From the NCBI GenBank assembly GCA_946404215.1, contig CAMJCT010000011.1:1-47267 (forward strand): a stretch of DNA of 47,267 bases, given 5' to 3'. Within the stretch, counting starts at the first letter, position 1; each line of letters opens with the position of its first letter. The notes under the pieces are model-generated. The model did no database searches. It had not been told where the DNA came from and saw nothing but the letters and a program-made list of their open reading frames with translations. Below are positions 27,553-36,933 of the stretch, in pieces. This stretch comes from an uncultured Clostridium sp. (lineage in GTDB: Bacteria; Bacillota; Clostridia; TANB77; CAG-508). A program made the translations under genes and the position numbers.

Positions 27553-29361
27553 TTACTCACTAAAAATCGCCTCAAATTCATCAGACTCTATTTTCTCTTT
27601 TTCTAATAAAATTCCAGCAACTTGATGCAATTTATCTATATTATTAGAAAGAATTTGTCTTGCCCTATTATATCCTTTATCTATAATAGACTTTGTCTCT
27701 TCATCAATAATAGCTGCTGTCTCTTCAGAATACTCTTTGCTTTGTGCAAAATCTCTTCCTAAAAACACTTCTTCCTGATTAGAACCAAGCATTAATGTAC
27801 CTATTCTATCACTCATACCATATTTAGTAACCATACTTCTTGCAATTTTAGTTGCTCTTTCAATATCATTACTTGCACCTGTAGAAACATCATTTAATAT
27901 TAGTGCCTCTGCAACTCTACCTCCTAAAAGAGATACTATGTTTTCTTCCATTTCTGTTTTAGACATAAAAGATTTATCTTCTGTAGGTCTATACATCGTA
28001 TATCCTCCAGCCATACCTCTTGGTACAATTGATATTTGATGCACTGGATCTTGAGTTTCTAGAAAATGACTTACAACTGCATGACCAGCTTCATGGTATG
28101 CAACCAATCTATTTTCTTTTTCGCTTCTTACTTTTGTTTTCTTTTCTGGTCCCATAGTAACTTTTACCATAGCATCTTCTATTTCTTTCATTCCTATTTC
28201 TTGAAGATTTCTTCGAGCAGCTAATAATGCTGCTTCATTTAAAACATTCTCTAAATCTGCTCCTGCAAACCCTGAAGTATTTTTTGCTATTACTTTTAAA
28301 TCTATATCATCAGATAATCTTTTCTTTCTAGAATGAACCTCCAAAATTTGTTCTCTAGCTTTTACATCTGGAAGTCCAACTACAATTTGCCTATCAAATC
28401 TTCCTGCTCTTAAAAGTGCTTTATCAAGTACATCTGGTCTATTAGTTGCTGCTAAAACTATAACACCTTCATTTTCTGCAAATCCGTCCATTTCAACTAA
28501 TAACTGATTTAATGTTTGTTCTCTTTCATCATGACCTCCACCTAAACCTGCACCTCTTTGACGACCAACTGCATCAATTTCATCTATAAATATAATACAT
28601 GGAGCATTTTTCTTAGCTTGATCAAACAAATCTCTAACACGCGATGCACCAACACCAACAAACATTTCGACAAAATCCGAACCACTTATAATAAAAAATG
28701 GTACTCCCGCTTCTCCTGCTACTGCCTTTGCTAGTAATGTTTTACCAGTTCCAGGTTGACCAACAAGTAAAACACCCTTTGGAATTCTTGCTCCCATATC
28801 TGTAAATTTCTTTGGATTCTTTAAAAATTGAACAATTTCTTCTAATTCTTCTTTCTCTTCGTCAACTCCAGCAACATCGTCAAATGTTATTTTATTTTTT
28901 TCAGCTGGGGTCATCATTCTTGCTTTACTCTTTCCAAAAGACATCGTCTTGCCATTTGGATTTCCACTGTTTATTCCACCCATCATAAAGAACCAGAAAA
29001 TAAAGAAAATTATCAATAGTCCAAATGGAGTAAGCAAGCTAAGCACTGTTATAAATATAGATTCTGACTTTTCTTCTAACTTAAAAGCTCCATCTTTTAG
29101 AAACTCTTCAGAATAATCCATAAAGCTTTCCATGTTTGGTATATTTACTTCTTTTTTTAATTTTTCTTCTTTTAACTGAACTGTTGCTGTTTTACCATTT
29201 GATTCAATCTGAATTGACTCAACTTTTCCAGCATTTATATATGCTATTAAATCTGAATATTTTAATTTTGAATCACTATTTTCAACAATAGATGATAATA
29301 CTACTAAAAAAATTACCGCTATTATTAGCCACATTGCTAATGTTTTAATTCCATTTTTCAA
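27553..29361 (-). CDS. ftsH: ATP-dependent zinc metalloprotease FtsH
   Basis: FtsH extracts and degrades misfolded membrane proteins and short-lived regulators. The 602-residue protein has two membrane helices (about 7-23 and 103-127) around an extracytoplasmic loop. The AAA module has Walker A GQPGTGKT (201-208), Walker [13 protein letters not shown], pore motif [14 protein letters not shown] and the SRH block [18 protein letters not shown]. The zinc site HEAGH lies near residue 426. The length is slightly short of the usual 610-650 because the C-terminal tail ends soon after the protease domain. A TTGAAA-N17-TATAAA promoter lies upstream. It follows tilS, a conserved Firmicute order, though hpt is missing between them. 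Confidence 0.97.
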   Translation of the reverse strand: MKNGIKTLAMWLIIAVIFLVVLSSIVENSDSKLKYSDLIAYINAGKVESIQIESNGKTATVQLKEEKLKKEVNIPNMESFMDYSEEFLKDGAFKLEEKSESIFITVLSLLTPFGLLIIFFIFWFFMMGGINSGNPNGKTMSFGKSKARMMTPAEKNKITFDDVAGVDEEKEELEEIVQFLKNPKKFTDMGARIPKGVLLVGQPGTGKTLLAKAVAGEAGVPFFIISGSDFVEMFVGVGASRVRDLFDQAKKNAPCIIFIDEIDAVGRQRGAGLGGGHDEREQTLNQLLVEMDGFAENEGVIVLAATNRPDVLDKALLRAGRFDRQIVVGLPDVKAREQILEVHSRKKRLSDDIDLKVIAKNTSGFAGADLENVLNEAALLAARRNLQEIGMKEIEDAMVKVTMGPEKKTKVRSEKENRLVAYHEAGHAVVSHFLETQDPVHQISIVPRGMAGGYTMYRPTEDKSFMSKTEMEENIVSLLGGRVAEALILNDVSTGASNDIERATKIARSMVTKYGMSDRIGTLMLGSNQEEVFLGRDFAQSKEYSEETAAIIDEETKSIIDKGYNRARQILSNNIDKLHQVAGILLEKEKIESDEFEAIFSE

Positions 29362-29399
29362 AATAATTCCTCCCTGTGCTTCATAAAATTCATATTGCT

Positions 29400-29428
29400 T
29401 TTATAACATATATAAATTTCTTTTTCAA
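29400..29428 (-). promoter_or_regulatory. ftsH promoter
   Basis: On the minus strand TTGAAA (29428-29423), 17-bp spacer, TATAAA (29405-29400), about 40 bases before the start codon of ftsH. Confidence 0.55.
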
Positions 29429-29570
29429 TAGTTTTTTTATGACTTTTTTATTACAAATTCACCAACTTTTAACGTCCTTCTACGGACACTCACAATTTAA
29501 AAATATCATTTTCTTATTTTTTATATTAAATATTTTATAAAATAATCCAATAATTTTAAGCTCATAAATT

Positions 29571-30647
29571 CTATATAATAGTAAAAAATATTTTTTGTTC
29601 TTTTACTAGCACCTTTATATTCTTATTAGGTGTTAAAAACTTATTTCCAATATTTCTACTACACAGTTTTAAAATATCTTCTATATGAATTTGCTCAATT
29701 TTATTACTACTTCCAAAAAGCTTTGTTATAGTATATCGAATTAATCTAGATTTTATTACTTTTTCTTTATTATTAAAATCTTTTAAATTAAGAATAATCT
29801 CTTTATCAGATTCCTTTATTAACAATTCTTTATATGACATTTCAACTTGTTTATTCATATAAATCTCTTCTTCAAGCACAACATTTGATAATCTATCAAT
29901 TGTTTGAACAATATTAGGATTAAACTCCCTTTTTATATACGGAATTACGACATTCCTAATTTTATTCCTAGTATATATGTTTTCAAAATTTGTTTTATCA
30001 ATTCTTGGAGCCAAATTTCGCATCTCACAATATCTCTCTATATCATCTCTTTCGCACTCGATTAATGGTCTTATATAAAAATCTCTTTTAGGTTCTATAC
30101 CTATTAGTCCATTAATTCCACTACCTCTCAAAACATGCATAATAATAGTTTCAATTTTATCATTTTTATTATGAGCAATTGCCACCTTATTTGAATTAGT
30201 ATTTTTCATAACTTCATCAAAAAACTCATATCTTGCCTTTCTTCCTGCTTCTTCAATCCCTATTTTATTATTATTAGCTATTTTTTTAACATCTATACTT
30301 TTTGAATAGAACTCAATTTTATTTTCTTCACAATATCTTCTAACATACTCCTCATCCTTTGAAGCATCATCCCTAATCATATGATTAACATGCGCAACAA
30401 CAATTGCCACGGGGACGGTCCTTTTGGCATTTTTTTGCCAAGGGGACACTCCTTCAGAAACTTTATCCATCATAAATTTTTCATCATAATTATTATTTCT
30501 AATCATATTATTAAAAAAATCCAACATGCACATAGAATCAGGCCCGCCAGAAACTCCCAAAACAATTTTATCACCTTTATTAATAAGGTTATACTTATCT
30601 ATAGTTTTATTTATTTTTCTTTCAATACTATTGTTATTACTCCTCAT
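29571..30647 (-). CDS. tilS: tRNA(Ile)-lysidine synthase with an in-frame repeat insertion
   Basis: TilS modifies C34 of the minor tRNA(Ile) to lysidine so it reads AUA. The PP-loop SGGPDS is at residues 33-38, and VAHVNHMIR, HNKNDKIETIIMHVLRGSGINGL and IRPLIECERDDIERY follow as expected. Between the PP-loop and VAHVNH, residues about 66-82 (EGVSPWQKNAKRTVPVAI) have no counterpart in the family. They are encoded by the 48-bp repeat at 30403-30450, which keeps the frame because 48 is divisible by three. The total of 358 residues is shorter than most TilS because the C-terminal tRNA-binding domain is small. The gene is essential in nearly all bacteria, so the inserted product is probably still active. 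Confidence 0.92.
   Translation of the reverse strand: MRSNNNSIERKINKTIDKYNLINKGDKIVLGVSGGPDSMCMLDFFNNMIRNNNYDEKFMMDKVSEGVSPWQKNAKRTVPVAIVVAHVNHMIRDDASKDEEYVRRYCEENKIEFYSKSIDVKKIANNNKIGIEEAGRKARYEFFDEVMKNTNSNKVAIAHNKNDKIETIIMHVLRGSGINGLIGIEPKRDFYIRPLIECERDDIERYCEMRNLAPRIDKTNFENIYTRNKIRNVVIPYIKREFNPNIVQTIDRLSNVVLEEEIYMNKQVEMSYKELLIKESDKEIILNLKDFNNKEKVIKSRLIRYTITKLFGSSNKIEQIHIEDILKLCSRNIGNKFLTPNKNIKVLVKEQKIFFTII
30403..30450 (-). repeat. 48-bp REP-like palindromic repeat inside tilS
   Basis: It matches the repeat at 31585-31632 at 45 of 48 positions (complementary strand orientation taken into account). The unit contains nested palindromes: TTGCCA/TGGCA arms, GGACGGTCC, and a second TGGCA hairpin around an A/T loop. 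It lies wholly within tilS and adds 16 codons in frame. The RAYT transposase gene lies between this copy and the next. Confidence 0.85.
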
Positions 30648-30672
30648 TTATATCAACATCTTTCTCTAAGAA

Positions 30673-31422
30673 TTATTTTCTATTTATCATTCTTAATTTT
30701 TCTCTGCTTATCCCTAAGCTTTTTTCCATTTTTCTATATGAAATTTTATATTCATCCTTTAAAATCATTATTATATTCTTCAATTTTTCAAAGTTTTCAT
30801 TTGACAGTAACTGATATTTCGTAATATTATTTTTCCTTAAAAGCTCCTCAATAATGCTATCCTCTTTTCCTTTATAATACTCTTCAACTTCTAGAAAATC
30901 CATTTGTTGCTCTTGCTCTGCTCTTAATAAACTCTCCTCTATTATATCTTTTAAACTAGCATACAATTGAATTCTATTACTATTATATACAGCGTTAAAA
31001 CTAGAATATTTATATTCATCTTGACCATTGCATAATCCTGCTTTTATAGGATTGTCATGTATGTATTCTACACATCTGTAAAAATGCTCTATACTATTAA
31101 TTTCTTGCAATTTAAATCTATCTCTAAATACATAGCCTACTCTATTATTTATCCTGTTATAATAAATAGCATATTTAGTATTAATCTTTTTCATAAAATC
31201 AGATAACTCCGCTATCTTATCTGATTTTATCAAAAAATGAGCGTGATTTGTCATAATACAATAAGATATTATTATAATATTGTTTTGCTTGTTAACTTCA
31301 TCAATATACTTAAGATAATAATCTTTATTTTTACTTGTATTGAATATATCTTCTCTGTTGATTCCTTGAACCATTACATGAAAATATAAACCTTTCAAAC
31401 ATTGTCTAGATATTCTTGATAT
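30673..31422 (-). CDS. REP-associated tyrosine transposase (RAYT, Y1/IS200-like)
   Basis: A Y1-type HUH nuclease relative. GLYFHVMVQGINREDIF opens the domain, MTNHAHFLI carries the paired histidines, and YRCVEYIHDNPIKAGL holds the conserved tyrosine helix. The last 100 residues end in a helix-turn-helix-like segment (MILKDEYKISYRKMEKSLG) typical of the TnpA_REP branch. Homology extends upstream of the first legal start (TTG 31398) through ISRISRQC to codon ATA at 31422. AGGAG is ideally placed six bases before this ATA, so ATG has probably mutated to ATA. Copies of a palindromic repeat flank the gene at 30403 and 31585, the expected association of RAYTs with REP elements. It lies between dnaB and tilS with a 5' stub of a decayed start. 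Confidence 0.85.
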   Translation of the reverse strand: MSRISRQCLKGLYFHVMVQGINREDIFNTSKNKDYYLKYIDEVNKQNNIIIISYCIMTNHAHFLIKSDKIAELSDFMKKINTKYAIYYNRINNRVGYVFRDRFKLQEINSIEHFYRCVEYIHDNPIKAGLCNGQDEYKYSSFNAVYNSNRIQLYASLKDIIEESLLRAEQEQQMDFLEVEEYYKGKEDSIIEELLRKNNITKYQLLSNENFEKLKNIIMILKDEYKISYRKMEKSLGISREKLRMINRK

Positions 31423-31584
31423 GGTTATCTCCTTTCTTTCCCCATTTCACTGTCATCCATAGCTACCCATAACTATATTTTACATAATATATTATTTTCT
31501 GTGTTTTGTCAACTATGGTTGTATAGAAAAATCTTTAAACTTATATTTTTATAATAGCCCTTCAATATCAATTCTAATTCAAAG

Positions 31585-31632
31585 AGTGTCCCCATGGCAA
31601 AAAATTGCCAAAAGGACCGTCCCCATGGCAAT
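31585..31632 (-). repeat. 48-bp REP-like palindromic repeat after dnaB
   Basis: It begins directly beside the dnaB stop codon (31634-31636) and reads, on the minus strand, ATTGCCATGGGGACGGTCC, TTTTGGCAATTTTTT, GCCATGGGGACACT. It can fold as two adjacent hairpins, TTGCCA..TGGCAA and TGGCAAAAAATTGCCA. It is nearly identical to the copy in tilS, and related half copies lie at 9173-9206 and (degenerate) 44831-44854. Confidence 0.85.
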
Positions 31633-31633
31633 T

Positions 31634-32971
31634 TTAGTCGTCAAATCTTTTTTCTAGGTTAACAAATTTAGTATAACTTCCAAGCCACAATAGTTCAACT
31701 GTTCCTGTAGATCCACCTCTATGTTTTGCAAGTATTACTTCTGCTATGTCTTTCTTCTCACTCTCTTTATTGTAGTAATCATCTCTATATAAAAACATTA
31801 CAATATCTGCATCTTGCTCTATTGCACCAGATTCTCTTAAGTCTGAGAGCATAGGTCTATGGTCTGGTCTTTGTTCAACTGCTCTCGATAACTGTGATAA
31901 TGCAATAACAGGAACACCTATTTCCTTTGCAAGTATTTTTAACGAACGACTTATTTCAGAAATCTCTTGTTCACGACTGCCATTTCGTTTGTTATTGCTT
32001 CCCTGAACTAATTGTAAATAATCTATTACAACCATGCCTATATTTTTTTCTAGCTTTAATTTTCTACACTTAGCTCTTATTTCTGTTACAGATATACCTG
32101 GTGTATCATCTATATATATTTCCGCTTCTGATAGTGGCCCTATTGTTCCAGCAAGCTTAGCCCAATCGTTTTCTTCCAACTTTCCTGTTCTTACTTTATT
32201 ACTATCTACCATAGCTTCACTACATAGAATTCTGTTTACTAATTGCTCCTTGGACATTTCTAAACTAAATATTACAACAGGTGTATTTGCTTTTACAGCT
32301 ACATTAGTAGCTATATTTAAAGCAAAAGCTGTTTTTCCCATAGCAGGTCTTGCAGCAATTAATATTAAATCAGATGGATGAAAACCTGCCGTTTTGTAAT
32401 CTAACTCTGAAAATCCTGTTGGTACACCTGTAATATGCTGTTTTCTATTATAAAGTTCTTCAATTTTTGTAAACGTATCCACTAAAGCGTCTTTAATAGA
32501 AGTATAACCTTTTTGATTCTTTTTTTGCATAATATTAAAAATCTTCTTTTCTGCACTCTCCATTATATCTTCAACATCTCCTGTTGAATCATATCCAGAC
32601 TCAATAATTTCATTTGCAGCTTTTATTAATGTTCTAAGTTCAGATTTTTCCTCAACTATTTTAATATATTTAAGCGCATTGGCAGTTGTTGGAACTTTTT
32701 CAGGTAATTCTGCTAAATATTCTAAACCTCCAATTTGTTCAAACTTTCCCATTGATTCTAATTCTGCTTTAACAGTTATAATATCTATAGGTTCTGCTTT
32801 ATTATATAAATTAACTATAGCTGTGTAAATTGCTCTATTATCTTCGCGATAAAAATCTTCTTGCCTTAAGACTTCTATAGCAGAAACTACCGCATCCTTA
32901 TCTGTAAGCATACTACCAATAATTGCTTGCTCAGCTTCTATATCATGTGGTGGCACTTTTCCTAATTCCAT
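31634..32971 (-). CDS. dnaB: Replicative DNA helicase DnaB/DnaC
   Basis: The hexameric helicase of the replication fork, 445 residues. The N-terminal domain begins GKVPPHDIEAEQAIIGSML. The RecA-like motor has Walker A ARPAMGKTAFALN (about 206-218), Walker B GMVVIDYLQLVQG, and the C-terminal blocks SRAVEQRPDHRPMLSDLRESG and AKHRGGSTGTVELLW. No intein is present. It is the last gene of the conserved gdpP-rplI-dnaB operon, 13 bases after rplI, and a REP-like repeat abuts its stop codon. Confidence 0.97.
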   Translation of the reverse strand: MELGKVPPHDIEAEQAIIGSMLTDKDAVVSAIEVLRQEDFYREDNRAIYTAIVNLYNKAEPIDIITVKAELESMGKFEQIGGLEYLAELPEKVPTTANALKYIKIVEEKSELRTLIKAANEIIESGYDSTGDVEDIMESAEKKIFNIMQKKNQKGYTSIKDALVDTFTKIEELYNRKQHITGVPTGFSELDYKTAGFHPSDLILIAARPAMGKTAFALNIATNVAVKANTPVVIFSLEMSKEQLVNRILCSEAMVDSNKVRTGKLEENDWAKLAGTIGPLSEAEIYIDDTPGISVTEIRAKCRKLKLEKNIGMVVIDYLQLVQGSNNKRNGSREQEISEISRSLKILAKEIGVPVIALSQLSRAVEQRPDHRPMLSDLRESGAIEQDADIVMFLYRDDYYNKESEKKDIAEVILAKHRGGSTGTVELLWLGSYTKFVNLEKRFDD

Positions 32972-32984
32972 ATTACATTTCCTC

Positions 32985-33431
32985 TTATTCTGGTATTATA
33001 TCTACCTTTACTTTACCTGTAACACCCTCAAAAAGTCTAATCTCTATTGTTCGTACTCCTAGCGTTTTGATTGTTTCCTTTAGCTCTATTTTTTTCTTAT
33101 CGACAACAATTTTATAATCCTTTTCTAGCTCCTGTGCAATTTCCTTACTAGAAACTCCTCCAAAAATTTTACCATTTTCTCCAGATTTTACTTTTATTTT
33201 TAGCAATATTTTTGATAATTTATCTGCTACCTTTAATGCTTCTTCTTTTTCTTGATTCTTCTGAAATTTTGCAGAATCTTGTTTAGCTTTAAGTTTAGCC
33301 ATATTTTCTTTATTAGCATCAACAGCTAAATTCTTTGGAAACAAAAAATTACGAGCATAACCATCTGACGCATTAATAACTTCATCCTTTTTTCCAACTC
33401 CTTTAATATCTGCTTTTAAAATTACCTTCAT
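32985..33431 (-). CDS. rplI: Ribosomal protein L9 (bL9)
   Basis: A 148-residue ribosomal protein that extends from the 50S subunit. The N-terminus MKVILKADIKGVGKKDEVINASDGYARNFLFPKNLA is the L9 signature (VxLxxDVxxLGxxGxxxxVxxGYxxNxLxPxxxA). The connecting helix and C-terminal domain GSVS-like block KIFGGVSSKEIAQEL follow. It lies between gdpP (7-bp gap) and dnaB, the usual Firmicute order. Confidence 0.96.
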   Translation of the reverse strand: MKVILKADIKGVGKKDEVINASDGYARNFLFPKNLAVDANKENMAKLKAKQDSAKFQKNQEKEEALKVADKLSKILLKIKVKSGENGKIFGGVSSKEIAQELEKDYKIVVDKKKIELKETIKTLGVRTIEIRLFEGVTGKVKVDIIPE

Positions 33432-33438
33432 ATAATTC

Positions 33439-35457
33439 TCATCCTTCCATTTCTGAAAAATATTCTTTTATAGCCTTTTTTAATTCCTTTTTAGCTTCTC
33501 CTATTGTTTTTCCATCTAATTGTGCCCCTGCAAGTGTTATATGCCCACCTCCGCCAAGTTTTTCTAATATAACTTGAACATTTATATCGCCGATAGAACG
33601 ACCACTTATGCACACCCTGTCTTCAATACTTCCAATAACAAATGACGCAGTTATATCACTTATTGTTAACAACTCATCAGCCGCTTTAGCACAAACCAAA
33701 TTAGAATCCTTAGTCTTTTCTTCATATATAGCAATAGCTATAGATTTCTTTATTATTTCCGCATTTTTTACTATACTTGCAATTTTATTAAAACTTGCCA
33801 AATCACTTTGAAACCATTTTTTTACTCTAATAATATCCACTCCACAACGACGTAGATATGCTGCAGCCTCAAATGTTCTAACACCTGTTTTAAAAGTAAA
33901 GTTTTTGGTATCCATCATAATTCCAGCATATAAACTTTCTGCTTCTATAGTACTTAAATCAACTTTTTCTTCAACATATTGTAATAATTCAGTTACAAGT
34001 TCACATGCTGAAGATGCATATACTTCCTGAAAAATAAGTGTTGCATTTTCTATAAAATCTGCACTTCTTCTATGATGGTCTATAACAACAATTTTATCAA
34101 CTCTTTCCAATAATTCCGAAGACTCTACATAACTTTTTTTATGTGTATCAACAACCACTAATAATGTATCTTCATCTATATTCTCTAAAGCTACTTCCTT
34201 ATTAATAAATATATCTTCATATTCTTCTTCTTTTTCAATCGATTCTCTAAACTCTTTTAATGCCGTTGTAACATCTTCTTTTATTATATAAACATTTTTG
34301 TCTAATGTCTTTGCGAGTCTGTATATTCCCATACTAGCACCAACACAATCCATATCTGGATTACTATGCCCCATTATCATAACTTTTTTGGATTCTTTTA
34401 TTAAATTCTCCAATGCATGTGCTACTATTCTAGCCTTAACCTTTGTTCTTTTCTCTACTTCCTGAGTTCTTCCACCAAAAAACTTATATGTTTCATTTTC
34501 CCTTATAACAGCTTGGTCTCCACCTCGTCCAAGTACAACATCCATAGCTGCACCTGCAGATTTATACTTTTCTTTATCTGTTATTCCTTCATTTGAAACA
34601 GCAATACTAAGTGTAAACTGAACCTTTTCCTTAACATCAATTTCCTTAACTTTATCAAGAATGCTAAACTTATCTTCTCTAACTTCATCTAAATATCTTT
34701 GTTCAAAAAAATAAATATATCTATCTTTTTCTGTTTTTATTAAAACACCATTTGTACTATTAGTCCAATCGTATATATATTTATCTATTTGAGCCATAAC
34801 CTGAGGTCTTTCTTCACTTTCTATACTTTGCATTGTTTCCTCATAATTATCTACCATTATAATTCCAATGCATGTTTTTGAGTCTTTATATTCTTTTTGT
34901 AATTTCACATCTTCTGTATTATCAATAAAATAAAGTATTACCATATACTCTTTTTTATTTTTTTTATCTTTGTTTTTTACATTTACATACCTTCCAACTA
35001 TTTTATAAACCTTATTATTAATTTCTATCTGTCTTATTATATCTTTTTGAGCATCTGTACCTCTTTTTTCTATTTCAGATTTTATATCTAAACATAAATC
35101 ATCTATATAGTTTTTAATGTCTATATTAACAAATTCAGAATTAAACTTAGAACTTTTCCAAATAACACTACCATCTGTTTCTAGTATTATTAATGGGAAA
35201 GGTGAATTTATTAAACTAGTTTTTGCAGCAGAATCAACTGTTAGCGTTAAATCTTGCAATGTTTCAGATATCTCACTCTTTCTTTTATTATTTGCATAAT
35301 AACTATATGTTATTATAAGTAAATATAGTAATATTGAAGGAATTATCATTTGTTGACTATATATACATATTATTATTAGCAATATAAATATTACAGTTAA
35401 ATATATTTTAGTTCTTGAAACTAGCTTATCTAGAACTTTTCTGTTATTATTTTGCAT
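33439..35457 (-). CDS. gdpP: c-di-AMP phosphodiesterase GdpP
   Basis: GdpP hydrolyses c-di-AMP and so influences cell wall and potassium homeostasis. Two membrane helices cover about residues 18-60 from the chosen start. A PAS domain (PLIILETDGSVIWKSSKF) and a degenerate GGDEF domain follow. The DHH module has MIMGHSNPDMDCVGASMGIYR, LVVVDTHKK and VIDHHRRSADF, and the DHHA1 domain ends with GGGGHITLAGAQ. The length (672 residues) is normal. The ATG at 35457 follows four bases after the stop of a possible leader peptide (35462-35497) that takes the AGGAGG. An earlier in-frame ATG at 35481 is also possible. Confidence 0.93.
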   Translation of the reverse strand: MQNNNRKVLDKLVSRTKIYLTVIFILLIIICIYSQQMIIPSILLYLLIITYSYYANNKRKSEISETLQDLTLTVDSAAKTSLINSPFPLIILETDGSVIWKSSKFNSEFVNIDIKNYIDDLCLDIKSEIEKRGTDAQKDIIRQIEINNKVYKIVGRYVNVKNKDKKNKKEYMVILYFIDNTEDVKLQKEYKDSKTCIGIIMVDNYEETMQSIESEERPQVMAQIDKYIYDWTNSTNGVLIKTEKDRYIYFFEQRYLDEVREDKFSILDKVKEIDVKEKVQFTLSIAVSNEGITDKEKYKSAGAAMDVVLGRGGDQAVIRENETYKFFGGRTQEVEKRTKVKARIVAHALENLIKESKKVMIMGHSNPDMDCVGASMGIYRLAKTLDKNVYIIKEDVTTALKEFRESIEKEEEYEDIFINKEVALENIDEDTLLVVVDTHKKSYVESSELLERVDKIVVIDHHRRSADFIENATLIFQEVYASSACELVTELLQYVEEKVDLSTIEAESLYAGIMMDTKNFTFKTGVRTFEAAAYLRRCGVDIIRVKKWFQSDLASFNKIASIVKNAEIIKKSIAIAIYEEKTKDSNLVCAKAADELLTISDITASFVIGSIEDRVCISGRSIGDINVQVILEKLGGGGHITLAGAQLDGKTIGEAKKELKKAIKEYFSEMEG

Positions 35458-35461
35458 ATTT

Positions 35462-35497
35462 CTATATAGTACGATATACATAATAAAAATATATCAT
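35462..35497 (-). CDS. Possible 11-residue leader peptide of gdpP
   Basis: ATG at 35497 lies four bases after a perfect AGGAGG and opens MIYFYYVYRTI-stop. Five of eleven residues are aromatic. The stop codon is four bases before ATG 35457 of gdpP, and gdpP's first Met codon at 35481 lies inside it out of frame. The layout suggests translational coupling or tyrosine-sensitive control. It could also be chance or mark a frameshift at the true gdpP start. Confidence 0.35.
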   Translation of the reverse strand: MIYFYYVYRTI

Positions 35498-35566
35498 ACT
35501 TCCTCCTACCTTTGTTTTTCTTAACTAATTTTCTTATATAATTAGTTTTTATTTTAACTCTATTAT

Positions 35567-35595
35567 ATTTTACCCAGAAATAGCAAATTTGTCAA
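35567..35595 (-). promoter_or_regulatory. gdpP-rplI-dnaB operon promoter
   Basis: On the minus strand TTGACA (35595-35590), 17-bp spacer ending GGG, TAAAAT (35572-35567). The leader includes AACTAATT/AATTAGTT, an 8-bp hairpin. Confidence 0.75.
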
Positions 35596-35624
35596 TTTTT
35601 TATATTAGATTTCGTTACTATTTA

Positions 35625-35757
35625 GTTACTGTCCAGTCATATTTAATTAGAAGTCCTTAGCCCAAGTAATTACTATGAAGCCTAGATTATTCGAAAAATA
35701 TTTAGATAGTAATCACGTTTAAGCAGAACAATTTTAATTTTAAGACTGAACAGTAAC
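35625..35757. mobile_element. MITE copy 3, 133 bp
   Basis: Terminal inverted repeats GTTACTGTCCAGTC (35625-35638) and GACTGAACAGTAAC (35744-35757), 13 of 14 complementary. The left 36 bp match copy 2 at 21802. The inner arms GTAATTACTAT and ATAGTAATCAC are inverted repeats, so the whole element folds. The flanking octamers do not match, so no target duplication survives. It sits in the 366-bp spacer between the divergent gdpP promoter and the membrane protein gene at 35848. Confidence 0.75.
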
Positions 35758-35786
35758 CTGTTTTCTAGAGATTTTTAATAAAAATA

Positions 35787-35815
35787 TTGATATTTTTATT
35801 AAAAAAAATTATAAT
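35787..35815 (+). promoter_or_regulatory. Promoter of the 35848 gene
   Basis: TTGATA (35787-35792), 17-bp spacer, TATAAT (35810-35815). It is followed by AAAGGAG and the ATG at 35848. Confidence 0.65.
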
Positions 35816-35847
35816 ATATTTGTATAAAAAAACAAAGGAGTTTACAT

Positions 35848-36857
35848 ATGAAAAATATTAAAGAATTACGAAATAAATTAAAAAGTCCCAAAGGGTCTGT
35901 AACAATGTTTGTACTTATATCTATGATATTTTTTCTTATAGTTATACTTACATGGTATATAAGTGCAAGAAACAAATTAGTAGAACACCAAAAAGAACTA
36001 AAGGTAATCCAAAATGAATATGCAACATATAACATGGAAGAATCCTACAGAAAATCTGCTTCTATAAAATATGGGGCAACTGCAAACTTAGGTCCTGTTA
36101 CAGTTGGTCAAACACAAATGCAAAACGACTGGGAATTTTTCTATGAAGATCCTGAAGAAGATGGGTATATATATCTTATATATTCAACCTATCTTGAAAG
36201 TAATTTAATACCTACAGTTGCAAATAAAATAGTTACAGATGGATATAATACATATTCAACAACAAAAACAGATAGACAAGTTTTAACAAATTACTTAAAA
36301 GGTGAAACTAGCGATTTTAATACTGTTTGGGATGGAATTGCAGAAGCTGTAGAAACTTCAATAAACAACAAATTAACAAATCTACAAAGAACTACAATGC
36401 CTACAGGAACAGTAAAAGCATATGGAGGGCCAACAGTAGAATTGTTTCAAAAAAGCTACGATAAAAAGAATGAAAACGATGGCATGCGTGCTAAATACGT
36501 ATATGACTTAACAACAACATATATGGATGATAAAAACTCCACAGTATTAGCAGATTGTGAAGGATTTGTATTTAAAAAAGCAAATACAGATTGGTCTACT
36601 AATCAAAATTTTAGTGTAACAAACAATTCATTATATTTCCCTGAAACAGTAATTAAAAAACTTGAAAATCAAAATTATGATACTTTACGGTTATTGGCTT
36701 ATACGGTTATTCTGCAAAACATATAAATAGCTTATGTCGTGCAGACTACAGAGGTAATATAAGTAATAGTAACTGTGGTGTTTCAGGATATGCCATTCGA
36801 CCTGTAGTTGCAATACCAAAATCTGCTAAAGTTGAGTCCTTACTTGAAATATTTTAA
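35848..36857 (+). pseudogene. Frameshifted membrane-anchored surface protein with DUF6273-like end
   Basis: The frame starts MKNIKELRNKLKSPKGSVTM and has one N-terminal membrane helix (VTMFVLISMIFFLIVILTWY). An extracytoplasmic region of about 240 residues follows. Near 36690 the frame is lost (…RLLAYTVILQNI-stop at 36726). The next frame, from GLYGYSAKHINSLCRADYR, continues to GYAIRPVVAIPKSAK and stops at 36857. The RPVV ending is typical of DUF6273/FGE-like C-terminal domains on clostridial surface proteins. The required change is a single-base loss or two-base gain in the sequence 36688-36713, where ACGGTTATT occurs twice. It is therefore a frameshifted gene, a possible sequencing error, or an unusual programmed shift. 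No neighbour explains its role. Confidence 0.65.
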
Positions 36858-36871
36858 ATAAAAAATTCAAA

Positions 36872-36914
36872 AAGAGAGAGATTACCAAATAATATTGGAT
36901 AACACCTCTCTCTT
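36872..36914. terminator. Bidirectional terminator between the 35848 gene and rpoC
   Basis: AAGAGAGAG (36872-36880) pairs with CTCTCTCTT (36906-36914), with T-rich flanks on both sides. It separates the convergent plus-strand gene and rpoC. Confidence 0.7.
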
Positions 36915-36933
36915 AATTTTTTCAATTTAAGCT

